From Micromonospora nigra (GTDB lineage: Bacteria > Actinomycetota > Actinomycetes > Mycobacteriales > Micromonosporaceae): a stretch of DNA of 64,000 bases. Both the position numbers and the translations under genes were made by a program. The stretch lies in contig NZ_FMHT01000003.1 of assembly GCF_900091585.1 (NCBI RefSeq), positions 2,781,501-2,845,500 of the forward strand, written 5' to 3'. The notes under the pieces were generated by a model. The model was not told where the DNA came from, searched no databases, and was given only the letters and a program-made list of their open reading frames with translations. Numbering within the stretch: position 1 is the stretch's first letter; the number at the start of each line of letters is the position of its first letter. Shown in pieces: positions 16,604-25,243 of the stretch.

Positions 16604-18196
16604 TCAGCGGCCGCGCGGCAGCGCGCCGGCTGACGCGGGCGCGCCCAGCTGGCACCGCAGGTCGTCGACCAGGTCCCTGGCCTCGTCCGGGCTGCTCGCC
16701 GCGCCGAAGACATGGTAGTCGGGACGGATGAGCAGGCAGGTCACCCCGAACTGCGCCAGGTATGGACGGTAGACGTCATCCACGTCGACCACACCGTGCT
16801 TCGACGCGTCTCCGGGCGGCAGCAGCCGCACGACGTGCGCGTCGATCTCGGCGAGGATGGACAACCGGTCCTCGTCGAGGATGCGGTGCGGATCCTCGGT
16901 GGTCAGCAGGACGAAGCCCCGGCCGACGACGTCGTCGAACAGCCCGGTGTCGGAACCCCGCATCACGCGTCCCTGCGGTACGACCGCACCCGCCGGTGGC
17001 CTGGCCGGGTCCGTCGCGGTCCGCCGGTGCAGCAGCCCACCCGAGAGCGGCTTCGCCGGATCCGGCTGAGCCGGTGGCCTTCCGCGGCGGTTGGCCAGCA
17101 CGGTCACGTCCCGTTCGGCGGCCGCCGCTGGGTCCGTCACACAGATCACCCGACCCAACTGGACCGACGCCAGGATCGCCTCCTTGGCCTGCGCGCGGCG
17201 TTCCTCGACGTAGGAGTCAAGGAGGGAGTCCGTCGCCAGTCCGCGCAGGGTGAGGTCGAGCTTCCACGCCAGGTTGACGACGTCCCGAATGCCGGAGCAC
17301 ATGCCCTGACCGGCGAAGGGCGGCATGAGATGGGCGGCGTCACCGGCCAGCAGCACGTGACCGATCCGCCACTGGTCGGCCCACCTGGCCTGAAAGATGT
17401 ACGTGGTGCTGCGCAGCAGGGTGGCGTCGTCCGGGGTGACGCCGAAGGGCGCCAGCAGACGCCACGCCGTCTCGTCCCTGTTCAGTGCGGCAGTGCTCTC
17501 GCCGGGCAGTCGCATGAACTCCCAGCGTCGCCGCCCGGGCCCGCTGCCCACCTGGGTGGTGGGCCTCGCCGGGTCGCAGATCTGCACGTTGGTGGGAACG
17601 AACTCACGCGGCTCGTGAAGCTCGACGTCGCAGAGCAGCCACTCGTAGGAGAATCCGAGATCGGTGACGGGGACTTCGAGGTGGTTCCGGACGAAGCTGT
17701 TGGCGCCGTCGCATCCCACGACCCACCGGGCAGAGAGGGTCCGCGTCGCGCCGTCCTCGTCGGTGGCGAGCACGTCCACCAGCTCATCGCTGTCGTTGAT
17801 GCCCGTCACCTCGTGTCCCCGTAGCACCCGCAGACTGGGAAGCGTGGCCGCCCGGGCCGCGAGGAGTTCCTCAAGGGCCGGCTGGTGCATGGTGTTCGCG
17901 TCCGGCCAGCCGTACGGGCCGGTGGTTCTGAACTCGATGTCAAGCAGCGTCTCGCCGGCTGCGGTGCGCCACTGGTAGCCGCTGGCCGGATCCGTGATCC
18001 GGCCGAGTTCCGGGCCTATCCCGGTGGTGGCCAGCAGGCGCGCGGTTTCGCCGTCGAAACTGGTGGCCCGGGGGAGCCGATACGGCCGGGGACGGCGTTC
18101 GAGCACGGTGACCCGCCAGCCCTGTTGGGCGAGCAGCACCGACAGGGTGGCACCGATCGGCCCGTTACCCACGATGACGATGTCCGCGTCCGTCAA
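16604..18196 (-). CDS. Class A FAD-dependent aromatic-type monooxygenase (Rif19-like)
   Basis: A 530-residue flavoprotein hydroxylase. The FAD motifs are in order: VIVGNGPIGATLS (GxGxxG), VVGCDGANSFVR (DG motif) and HVLLAGDAAHLMPPFAGQG (GD motif), followed by the thioredoxin-like C-terminal domain of the phenol hydroxylase/MhpA group. The start is TTG at 18196, with GAGG just upstream, seven bases after the thioesterase stop. A 3-(3-hydroxyphenyl)propionate hydroxylase-like protein (Rif-Orf19) is part of the rifamycin cluster, and ring hydroxylation is the expected type of chemistry. The substrate is not shown by the sequence. Confidence 0.92.
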   Translation of the reverse strand: MTDADIVIVGNGPIGATLSVLLAQQGWRVTVLERRPRPYRLPRATSFDGETARLLATTGIGPELGRITDPASGYQWRTAAGETLLDIEFRTTGPYGWPDANTMHQPALEELLAARAATLPSLRVLRGHEVTGINDSDELVDVLATDEDGATRTLSARWVVGCDGANSFVRNHLEVPVTDLGFSYEWLLCDVELHEPREFVPTNVQICDPARPTTQVGSGPGRRRWEFMRLPGESTAALNRDETAWRLLAPFGVTPDDATLLRSTTYIFQARWADQWRIGHVLLAGDAAHLMPPFAGQGMCSGIRDVVNLAWKLDLTLRGLATDSLLDSYVEERRAQAKEAILASVQLGRVICVTDPAAAAERDVTVLANRRGRPPAQPDPAKPLSGGLLHRRTATDPARPPAGAVVPQGRVMRGSDTGLFDDVVGRGFVLLTTEDPHRILDEDRLSILAEIDAHVVRLLPPGDASKHGVVDVDDVYRPYLAQFGVTCLLIRPDYHVFGAASSPDEARDLVDDLRCQLGAPASAGALPRGR

Positions 18197-18203
18197 GGAA
18201 ACC

Positions 18204-18992
18204 TCACAGGTTCGCGCTGCTTGGAGGACTGGGATAGGGACTGTCCAGCAGTTCGCGTGCCACGATCGCGATCACGGCCTCGCTCTGGTCGACGAGGAAG
18301 AAGTGCCCCCCTGGGAGCACCTTGAGCGTCATCGGCCCGGTGGTGTGCTCGGCCCACGCGCGGGCTTCGTCCAGGGACACGCGGGGGTCGCTGTCGCCGG
18401 TGAGGACCGTGACCGGGCAGTCCAGTGCGCGGTCGGGGTCGTGGCGGTACGTCTCGATGGCGTGGTAGTCGCTGCGGACGGCCGGCAGGATCATCTGCAG
18501 CAGCTCCGGGTCGGCCAGCATGGCCGGTTGGGTGCCGTTCAGGGTGCGGAGTTCGGCCACGATCCGCGCATCCGTGAGGTCGCGCACCCGTTCGTCGCGG
18601 TAACGGCAGGGGGCCCGTCGACCGGAGGCGAAGAGGTGCGCCGGCGCGGGCATGCCGGCGTCCCGCATCCGCAACGCCACCTCGTAGGCGAGGACCGCGC
18701 CCATGCTGTGTCCGAACAGTGCCAGGGGACGATCGTGCAGGTGACGCAGCGCGTCGAAGATCTGGTCCGCCAGGTCGGGGATGTTGTCGACGGGCGGCTC
18801 CTGACGCCGCTCCTGACGGCCCGGGTACTGGGTGGACAGGACCTCCACCGTGGGAGCGAGGGCCTTGGACACCGGGTGGAAGAAGCTCGCCGAGCCACCG
18901 GCATGGGGCAGGCACACCAGCCGGGCCACACAGTCTGGCGCCGGGTGGAACCGACGCAGCCACTTCTCGACGTGCTCCGCAGATTGCGGCAC
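18204..18992 (-). CDS. Type II thioesterase (RifR-like)
   Basis: A 262-residue alpha/beta hydrolase of the editing thioesterase family that frees stalled or mis-primed carrier proteins of PKS or NRPS lines. It shows LPHAGGSASFF near the N terminus, the nucleophile elbow GHSMGA (Ser96), a downstream Asp in GDSDPRVS and the catalytic His in PGGHFFL. The GTG at 18992 has AAAGGAA upstream. Its presence implies a modular synthase in the same cluster outside the window. It is followed seven bases later by the flavin monooxygenase. Activator-like site I is 322 bp upstream. Confidence 0.94.
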   Translation of the reverse strand: MPQSAEHVEKWLRRFHPAPDCVARLVCLPHAGGSASFFHPVSKALAPTVEVLSTQYPGRQERRQEPPVDNIPDLADQIFDALRHLHDRPLALFGHSMGAVLAYEVALRMRDAGMPAPAHLFASGRRAPCRYRDERVRDLTDARIVAELRTLNGTQPAMLADPELLQMILPAVRSDYHAIETYRHDPDRALDCPVTVLTGDSDPRVSLDEARAWAEHTTGPMTLKVLPGGHFFLVDQSEAVIAIVARELLDSPYPSPPSSANL

Positions 18993-19313
18993 AACCAGAT
19001 TCCTTTCACGGAACTGTCCGTGGCGGTGTGATTCTCACGACACGACGACGATGGTCCTCGATGAGCGGAAGTTTCTTCAGCCACCCGCTGGCCCGGCTTC
19101 CCGTCGAGGACCAGTGCGATTCCGCTCACTTGTCCTCGCGCAGCCCCGGACGGCAGGGGTCGGCCGAAGTCCCGGGCATCGGGTCCGTCGACCTGTTACC
19201 GAGGGTCACGGCATGTGCTTCTTTCCTCCATGTCAAGCAGCCGGCGAACTGCTGGCCAAGGCGGGCGTGCGGCGGCCCTCTTCGCCCACGATAGAGACGC
19301 AGTGACCTGCCAG

Positions 19314-19331
19314 CACCCCTCAACCTGGTAG
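19314..19331 (-). promoter_or_regulatory. RifZ-type activator site I
   Basis: Minus-strand CTACC-AGGTTGAG-GGGTG; CTATCGT follows 19 bases later as a possible -10. It is oriented toward the thioesterase/monooxygenase unit. Confidence 0.62.
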
Positions 19332-19398
19332 GGCCGTGACCCGCACGCCCCGGTCCGGGCTTTGGGGCCGGCAGCGGCGGTTGGCGACGCGGTCGGAA

Positions 19399-19416
19399 CA
19401 GTCAGAACGAGGGATA
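19399..19416 (+). promoter_or_regulatory. RifZ-type activator site J (weak)
   Basis: Plus-strand CAGTC-AGAACGAG-GGATA. It diverges at both ends but shares the CGAGGGAT core of sites C and H, and it is oriented toward the LuxR gene, suggesting autoregulation. Confidence 0.4.
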
Positions 19417-19759
19417 CGCTGCCGGTGCATGCGTCCTCGCGCCGCGGTGCGTCAGCCCCCGAGGGTTCGACCTGCCTGAAGATCCTCGGGCCGGGGCCCT
19501 GCGCCTACACGAACGCAGCGGAAACGCCAACACCCGCCGTTTGCCATAGATCGAGTCCTATATCACATCAGGTTCCTCCGCTGTCCATCTGCATGATTTC
19601 AGCAACGCGCGGAGCCGTGACCAGCGGAGATGCCCACAAGGAAGGTTCTTGCAATCTGCACTGGACGGGAGGCCGCGCCGGTAGTAGTGTCAGTGACGAG
19701 ATGACTACTCAGAGCAATGGTCGAGAAGGCATCTATCCGGGGACACAATAGGGGGACTC

Positions 19760-21106
19760 TTGTCGACCTCATTAACGCCGACACTTGCCGTCATGAAGAT
19801 TCCCTGGGACCGAAAACGCAACACATTGCAGAGGTCTTTTCCGCAGCAACCTTTTGTCGGGAACACGGACGATCGACTGTCGAGTTCCTGTAAGACCGCC
19901 AGCCTTTTTCGCCGCTCCGCACTGGCGTGGTACAGCGGACGACTCGACGCGGGACTGCGATATGCCGCGGCGGCAGCCGCACGTGGATGCGAGGAGGGTC
20001 ACGAGTTCTGTGAGCTGACTCCTTTCTGGCACATAGCGCTACTGACCAAGGCCAGAGACTTCGGGACCGCCCTGCAAGCGATCGACCTCCTCGGAAATCG
20101 CAGGGACAGGTCGGAGTCACAACTGATGACTGCCACATCGTTGATCATCCGAGGCGAGTTGCTGTTCGTCATGGGCTGCGTCGACGAGGGCCTGGCAGAG
20201 GTGGACGCCGGTTTGCGGCTTGCGGAGGGCCACGACGCCCGGTCACTGCTACCCACCGGTTACGTGGTGATGGCAACGGCCGCACTCCGCCGAGCGGACA
20301 TGAGAACCTGCCTGCACTATGTGGACAAGCTGACTGGTGAGGCGCTGCTGGGCTACTTCGGTCAGGCTGCGGGGGCCTGGGTGACCGCTCAGGCCGCCGA
20401 GGCTCGGGGTGGGGTGGACCGCGCAGCGGATCTCGTCGCTGGCATCGTCGCCAACGACGTCGTCCTGCACCAGCTTCTCGTGTCCGAGCCGGCGGCAGCC
20501 TCGTGGCTGGTTCGCGCAGCTCGGGCGTTGGGCGCCGATGACGTGGCGGAAACGGCGGTGAGGGCCGCCTGTGCCACGTCGGAGGAACAGCCGGAGTTCA
20601 GCGTCCTTCGGGGGGCGGCGTTGCATGCCGCCGGGCTGCTGGAGGAGGACGCCGGCAAATTGCACGAGGCGGCGAACACCTATCTCGACCGGTGGTGCGG
20701 GGCGTCCGTACGGGAGGACCTGGCCGGGTTGTTGTCCAAGCGACGGTCTGAACGTAACAACGTGATCAGTACCCTCGAATCGGCTCTTTCGACCTACACC
20801 GCGGTCGGTGCCGCGCGTGATGCCTCTCGGGTAGCGAACAAGCTGCGCAACTACGGCGTGCGCCGGGGCGTGAGCCGGACCGTGGAACGTGAGGGCCACC
20901 TGCCGCACGGCCTCACCAACACAGAGTTCGCGGTCGCGGAACTGGTGAGTCAGGGATACACCAACAACGAGGTCGGCCGGCAGTTGTTCATCTCTCGGCA
21001 CACGGTCGCGTTCCACCTCAAGAAGGTTTATCAGAAGATGAACCTCACGTCGCGTGTCGAATTGGCGGCCAAATGGAAAGCGATGCAGTGGCGGCACGAG
21101 CCCTAG
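19760..21106 (+). CDS. LuxR-family cluster activator (RifZ-like)
   Basis: A 448-residue regulator with a C-terminal LuxR helix-turn-helix (LTNTEFAVAELVSQGYTNNE, then FISRHTVAFHLKKVYQKM). The N-terminal 370 residues look like helical repeats (TPR-like) and lack a Walker A motif, unlike LAL regulators. The start is TTG at 19760, with AGGGGG about five bases upstream. Codon 5 is TTA (19772-19774), rare in such genomes and a hallmark of bldA-dependent control. It probably activates the ten CTAYC-N8-GGATG sites. The methyltransferase follows after 29 bp, so the activator heads an operon with MT and transketolase. Confidence 0.9.
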   Translation: MSTSLTPTLAVMKIPWDRKRNTLQRSFPQQPFVGNTDDRLSSSCKTASLFRRSALAWYSGRLDAGLRYAAAAAARGCEEGHEFCELTPFWHIALLTKARDFGTALQAIDLLGNRRDRSESQLMTATSLIIRGELLFVMGCVDEGLAEVDAGLRLAEGHDARSLLPTGYVVMATAALRRADMRTCLHYVDKLTGEALLGYFGQAAGAWVTAQAAEARGGVDRAADLVAGIVANDVVLHQLLVSEPAAASWLVRAARALGADDVAETAVRAACATSEEQPEFSVLRGAALHAAGLLEEDAGKLHEAANTYLDRWCGASVREDLAGLLSKRRSERNNVISTLESALSTYTAVGAARDASRVANKLRNYGVRRGVSRTVEREGHLPHGLTNTEFAVAELVSQGYTNNEVGRQLFISRHTVAFHLKKVYQKMNLTSRVELAAKWKAMQWRHEP

Positions 21107-21135
21107 GATTGAGGAACGATCGTGGAGGGACATTG

Positions 21136-21960
21136 ATGAAGAAGCCGACGCCTGATGAAATTGGCCGCGGCTATGACACACTCGCGGATCTGCTCGACCA
21201 GCTCTGGGGTGAAAATCTGCACCACGGCTACTGGGATGACGCGTCCGACGACGTGTCGGTGGAGGACGCCGCCAACCGGCTGACCGACAAACTTGCCGAA
21301 CTGCTGACCATCGAACCGGGCGATCGTCTGCTCGATCTCGGTTGCGGCATCGGTGAGCCGGCAATCAGGCTGGCCAAAACGCACAGGATCGTAGTCGTCG
21401 GAGTCTCGATCAGTAAACGACAGGTGGAGCGGGCAAATGGCCGCGCCGTATCCGCCGGGTTGGCCGACCGACTTTCCTTCCAGTACGGCGACGCGATGGA
21501 CCTGCCATTCCCGGATGAGTCGTTCGACATCGTCTGGGCGCTGGAGTCCCTACACCACATGCCGGATCGGGCCCACGTTATCCGGCAGGCCGCCCGGGTG
21601 CTGCGGCCCGGCGGACGGTTGGCCATCGGTGATTTCATGCTCCTGCCGAGTGCCGACGGTTACGCAGCCGGTGCCGCCCGGGTCAACGAGGCCAGCAAGG
21701 GTGTCCTGTCGGTCGTTGGAATTGACGACTACGTGGCGATGATCCACGAGGCCGGACTCGTGACCGATGCCACAGAGGACGTCAGCAAACACACCCGGCT
21801 GTCCTGGATCAAGGCGGCAGAGCGGTTCGCCGCCCTGCGGGAACAGGCCGTGCCACACATCGGGGCGGAGCAGTTCGACCTCACGCTCGCCAGGTTCCGT
21901 GCATTCAGCGAGGAGCCAGCGTTGGGGTACCTGCTCCTGACTGCCCGCAAGCCCGCCTGA
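21136..21960 (+). CDS. SAM-dependent O-methyltransferase (RebM/Rif14-like)
   Basis: A 274-residue class I methyltransferase. SAM motif I is LLDLGCGIGEPAIRLA; later motifs include GDAMDLPFPDESFD and WALESLHHMPD. The N-terminal segment LWGENLHHGYWDD and overall pattern closely resemble RebM, which methylates a sugar hydroxyl in rebeccamycin. In rifamycin synthesis Rif14 is the C27 O-methyltransferase and lies next to the transketolase genes, as here. The target could be the ansa chain or the deoxysugar. The ATG at 21136 is preceded by GGAGGG. Confidence 0.92.
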   Translation: MKKPTPDEIGRGYDTLADLLDQLWGENLHHGYWDDASDDVSVEDAANRLTDKLAELLTIEPGDRLLDLGCGIGEPAIRLAKTHRIVVVGVSISKRQVERANGRAVSAGLADRLSFQYGDAMDLPFPDESFDIVWALESLHHMPDRAHVIRQAARVLRPGGRLAIGDFMLLPSADGYAAGAARVNEASKGVLSVVGIDDYVAMIHEAGLVTDATEDVSKHTRLSWIKAAERFAALREQAVPHIGAEQFDLTLARFRAFSEEPALGYLLLTARKPA

Positions 21961-22104
21961 TCATCGCCGATCCGCTGGCGGTGGCCCGAAAAAGATCACG
22001 GCCAGTCGATGGCCGAACTGGAACCACACCAGGTAAGCCAGCACCATCCGGTGCAGCGGGAAGCACAGCACTTTCTCCAGTATCGATAACTCCCAGGTGG
22101 GACC

Positions 22105-22797
22105 ATGCAGACGACAGAAGAGACGTTACGAGGCCTTTTCGCCAGGATGGTCGGAGACGAGAAGCACATGTGGGCGGCAGCGTCGACGCTGAACGCCATC
22201 TGGGTGCTCTACGACCGCGTGCTCAACATCTCGCCGGACAACATCGACGACCCGGACCGGGATCGGTTCTTCCTCTCCAAGGGCCACGGGCCGATGGCCT
22301 ACTACGCCATGCTCGCCGCGAAGGGCTTCATCGCCCCGGAAACGCTGGACACCTGGACGCAACTGGGCTCACCGCTCGGTCTGCATCCCGACCGGGTGCT
22401 GGTGCCCGGCGTGGAGATCAGCAGCGGCTCGCTCGGACACGGGATCCCACTCGGTGTGGGGACCGCACTCGCGCTACGTGCCGAGCGGCGGCGCGCCCGC
22501 GTGGTGGTGCTGATCGGGGACGGCGAGCTCGACGAGGGCAGCAACAACGAGGCCATCGCGATCGCCGGTCGTCTCGGGCTCGATCGCCTAACCACGATCG
22601 TGATCGACAACCGCTCGGCGAGCCTTGGTTGGCCCGACGGCATCGCCAAGCGCTTCGAGGTGGAAGGATGGCGCGCCGACACGGTGGACGGGCGCGACCA
22701 CGACGAGCTTTACCGAGCACTCACCCAGGCACCCGACGGACGGCCACAGGCCGTGGTCGCGGAGATTCGCAAGATCGGGGAAGGGAGCGCAGCATGA
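22105..22797 (+). CDS. Transketolase N-terminal (TPP-binding) subunit, Rif15A-like
   Basis: A 230-residue protein equal to the N-terminal third of transketolase. The TPP pyrophosphate/Mg motif is VVLIGDGELDEGSNNEA (GDG...N), and SKGHG and SLGHGI mark the cofactor loops. It pairs with the gene that overlaps its stop. In rifamycin B synthesis the two-subunit transketolase Rif15 transfers a two-carbon ketol unit from a ketose onto rifamycin; the same fold also serves two-carbon branching of octoses. Codon 8 is TTA (22126-22128), a possible bldA checkpoint. The ATG follows AGGTGG. Confidence 0.92.
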   Translation: MQTTEETLRGLFARMVGDEKHMWAAASTLNAIWVLYDRVLNISPDNIDDPDRDRFFLSKGHGPMAYYAMLAAKGFIAPETLDTWTQLGSPLGLHPDRVLVPGVEISSGSLGHGIPLGVGTALALRAERRRARVVVLIGDGELDEGSNNEAIAIAGRLGLDRLTTIVIDNRSASLGWPDGIAKRFEVEGWRADTVDGRDHDELYRALTQAPDGRPQAVVAEIRKIGEGSAA

Positions 22798-23705
22798 GCA
22801 CCCAGGTGGACAGGAAGCTGATGCGCTCCGTCTTCGTCGACACCGTGATCGAGTCGCTGGCCACCGACGAGAAGCTGGTCCTGTTGACCGCGGACATCTC
22901 GTCATGGTCGTTCGACGAGGCGCGAGCCACGTACCCGGATCGAGTGATCAACGTCGGGATCCGCGAGCAGGCGATGATCGGCATGGCCGGCGGCTTCGCG
23001 TTGAACGGTTTCCGACCGGTGGTACACACCTACACCCCGTTCCTGGTCGAGCGTCCGTTCGAGCAGATCAAGCTCGACCTCGGCCACCAGGACGTCGGTG
23101 CCGTGCTGGTCAGCATCGGCGGCTCCTACGACGACCTGGCACGGGGCCGGACACATCAGGCGCCCGGTGACGTCGCCCTGTTCGACACGCTGCCCGGCTG
23201 GACCGTACATGTCCCGGGGCACGAGGACGAGGCCGAGAAGCTGATGCGAGACGCCCTGTCCGGTGACGGGCGGATCTATCTGCGGCTGTCCGACAAGGCC
23301 AACCGCGAGGCGGCGCCCGTCCTGAACGGTTTCACCGTGCTACGCCGGGGCACCGCCGGCGTGGTGGTGGCGGTGGGACCGGTTCTGGACGACGTTCTCG
23401 CCGCGACGTCCACGGCGGATGTGACGGTGCTCTACGCCGCCACGATCCGGCCGTTCGACCACGCCGGCCTACGGGCGGCGGTGGCCGACGCGCGGGCGAA
23501 CGTGGTGGTGGTCGAGCCGTACCTGCGGGGCACCTCGGCACACGAGGTGGCCGAGGCGCTTGCTGACGTACCGCACCGGCTCCGGTCGCACGGGGTACGG
23601 CGCGACGAGGAGGTACGTGCCTACGGCAAGGCCGCGGACCATGACCGGCTGCACGGCCTGGACGCCGAAGGTCTGGCGAGGTCGATCAGCCAGTTCATCC
23701 GCTAG
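22794..23705 (+). CDS. Transketolase C-terminal (pyrimidine-binding) subunit, Rif15B-like
   Basis: A 303-residue protein carrying the pyrimidine-binding and C-terminal domains of transketolase. [18 protein letters not shown] contains the catalytic glutamate that activates TPP, and [13 protein letters not shown] the substrate-loop histidine. The ATG overlaps the stop of the N-terminal subunit gene (ATGA at 22794-22797), as expected for equimolar subunits. It is the last gene of the cluster before a decayed insertion element. The likely role is transfer of a ketol group to the aglycone or a sugar precursor. Confidence 0.92.
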   Translation: MSTQVDRKLMRSVFVDTVIESLATDEKLVLLTADISSWSFDEARATYPDRVINVGIREQAMIGMAGGFALNGFRPVVHTYTPFLVERPFEQIKLDLGHQDVGAVLVSIGGSYDDLARGRTHQAPGDVALFDTLPGWTVHVPGHEDEAEKLMRDALSGDGRIYLRLSDKANREAAPVLNGFTVLRRGTAGVVVAVGPVLDDVLAATSTADVTVLYAATIRPFDHAGLRAAVADARANVVVVEPYLRGTSAHEVAEALADVPHRLRSHGVRRDEEVRAYGKAADHDRLHGLDAEGLARSISQFIR

Positions 23706-23727
23706 CCGGAGCGTGTGTCGAAGTCGG

Positions 23728-24170
23728 TCATAGCCATTCGTTGGTGGCGGCGAGGGGATGGTGGCTTCGTAGCGGACGGCCAGCCTGTCGGATCGGGTGG
23801 CCACGGCGCGGTGGCGTCTGAGCCGGTTGACGCCGCACTCCACGGCGTGTCGCTGCTGGTGGAGGTGCGGGTCGAAGGTCGGAGGCCGGCCGCCCTCGGA
23901 CCCCTTGGCCCGTCGGTGGGCGTCCTGGTCGAGCTTGCGCGGGATCGTCGCGGCGATCCCGCGCCGGCACAGGTCAACCCACCGCGGGGACCGGCCGAGC
24001 GCGTGATCAGCAGGCTCGACGCTGACGCCACCAGGTGCCTCGGCCTGCGGATCCCCTCTCCCCGCCCCGGCCGCGTGTCGGTGGGCGCGGGCGCTGGTCG
24101 AGTCCACCGACACGTCCCCGGTGATCCGCCCGGCGCGTCGGCCAAGGTCTGCACCGCGGTGAGTACCCAC
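23728..24170 (-). pseudogene. Decayed IS5-type transposase
   Basis: Pieces of an IS5-family (ISL2-like) transposase can be read across three frames: [10 protein letters not shown] near 24166, then [18 protein letters not shown] from 24116, GIAATIPRK and [31 protein letters not shown], and a C-terminal LAATNEWL ending at 23728. The stretch between the DSTSARAH block and GIAATIP is too short, so an internal deletion has occurred along with at least two frameshifts. It lies just after the transketolase genes and may mark an old insertion at the cluster border. No intact terminal inverted repeats were identified. Confidence 0.7.
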
Positions 24171-24283
24171 CCGCCGGCCGTGAACGAGGCCATCGAGTCG
24201 GCCCGACCTCTCCGTACGCCCGAGAGAGGCAGTGATCCCAGTAGCGGGATCACCGCAGCGGTTCGACCGACGCGGCGGGGTGA

Positions 24284-24759
24284 TCAGCGCGTGAAGACCG
24301 TGTACGACACCGTGCCGTCCGAGTCCTGGCGATTGATGAAGATCTCGTACTTGTCGTTGCGGTAGCCGCGGTTGTCGGGCTTCGAGCGGGCCTGCGTGTG
24401 CTGCGTGAACCCCGTGGCCTTCACCAACGCGCCGGCCTCGTCGGCTACCTTGTCGAGCGACGTCTCCGGGGTCAGGACCACGTTCCAGCCCTTGCCCGGG
24501 ATCACGTCGGCCGAGACGATGGTGCCCGCCACGAGGGGACCTCGTCGGTGGGGTAGCTCGCCGGGAGTTCGACACCGGAGCCGTCGGCCCCGGCGGTGTC
24601 GCCGCCGCTCGCGGAAGCGGTGTCCCCGCTGCTCGCGGAGGTAGCCGGTGCTTTCCCGGCACCGTCACCAGCGCCAGCGGAGCCACACCCGGTCAGGAGG
24701 AGGACCAGCGCGATGCTCCCCGCACAAGCCATCCGCCGCCGCGCTCCACGCTCAGACAT
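24284..24759 (-). pseudogene. Lipoprotein gene with a one-base frameshift
   Basis: The start at 24759 encodes a lipoprotein signal peptide ([12 protein letters not shown]) and a Ser/Ala/Gly linker, reaching YPTDEVP near 24540. The frame then turns to nonsense, while the next frame continues as [20 protein letters not shown] to a stop at 24284. Adding one C to the four-base C run at 24535-24538 (minus strand) would restore a product of about 158 residues. This is either a real mutation or a homopolymer sequencing error. It overlaps the preceding lipoprotein gene by eight bases. Function unknown; extracytoplasmic location inferred. Confidence 0.7.
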
Positions 24760-25156
24760 CGCAGACCTCCACGTGGCCGTCGGCATACTCGATCTCGACC
24801 ACGGAACCGGGCGGCAACGTCACCGAGCTTGCCGCCAGTTCCACCGACGTGCACTCGGTGGACAGGTACTGGGTGAACTTGTCGTTGATCTTCACTCGGA
24901 GCTTCGAGCCGTCCACGCCGTAGGTCGTGCCCTCGCCGAGTGCGGTCTGGATCGCGAAGCCGAGTTTGTCGAGGTCGGATTTGATCTCCGAGTTCGCGTC
25001 CGATCCCGGTGAACCGGACGTCGCCGCCTCCGTAGGTGAGGAGACGCTTCCGGAGCGGGTGTCAGCGGGCGGTGAGTCGTCACCGCAGGCTGTCAGGAGC
25101 AGCGTGGCGACGGCTGCCAGGCCGCATCCGGCCAGCCGTCGAGGCGAGGTTGTCAT
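24752..25156 (-). CDS. Putative lipoprotein
   Basis: A 134-residue protein with an N-terminal signal ending in the lipobox LTAC (LLLTACGDDS), a disordered Ser/Thr/Pro linker, then a small folded region with LRVKINDKFTQYL and a C-terminal pair of cysteines. I do not recognise the family. It overlaps the next, frameshifted, lipoprotein gene by eight bases and follows another lipoprotein gene, so the three look like one membrane-associated set. Start ATG at 25156. Confidence 0.75.
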   Translation of the reverse strand: MTTSPRRLAGCGLAAVATLLLTACGDDSPPADTRSGSVSSPTEAATSGSPGSDANSEIKSDLDKLGFAIQTALGEGTTYGVDGSKLRVKINDKFTQYLSTECTSVELAASSVTLPPGSVVEIEYADGHVEVCDV

Positions 25157-25243
25157 GTTTTGTGCCTTCCGGTTCGGGCGAGGTCGAGCTCAGGGACGAA
25201 CGGGGATCGGGGTGGCGAACGCGGTGAGGACTGGCTGACGGTT

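Larger units (their letters stand above)
18993..19759. other. Gene-free divergent promoter region
   Basis: No convincing coding sequence is seen in 767 bp between the thioesterase (leftward) and the LuxR activator (rightward). The right half is visibly less GC-rich than the surrounding genes. It contains activator-like sites I and J and presumably long leaders for both units. Confidence 0.6.

Noticed and set aside
19541..19620. Further activator site near the LuxR start
   Set aside because: CATAGATCGAGTCCTATATC has the right length but matches neither half-site; kept out of the ten-site set.
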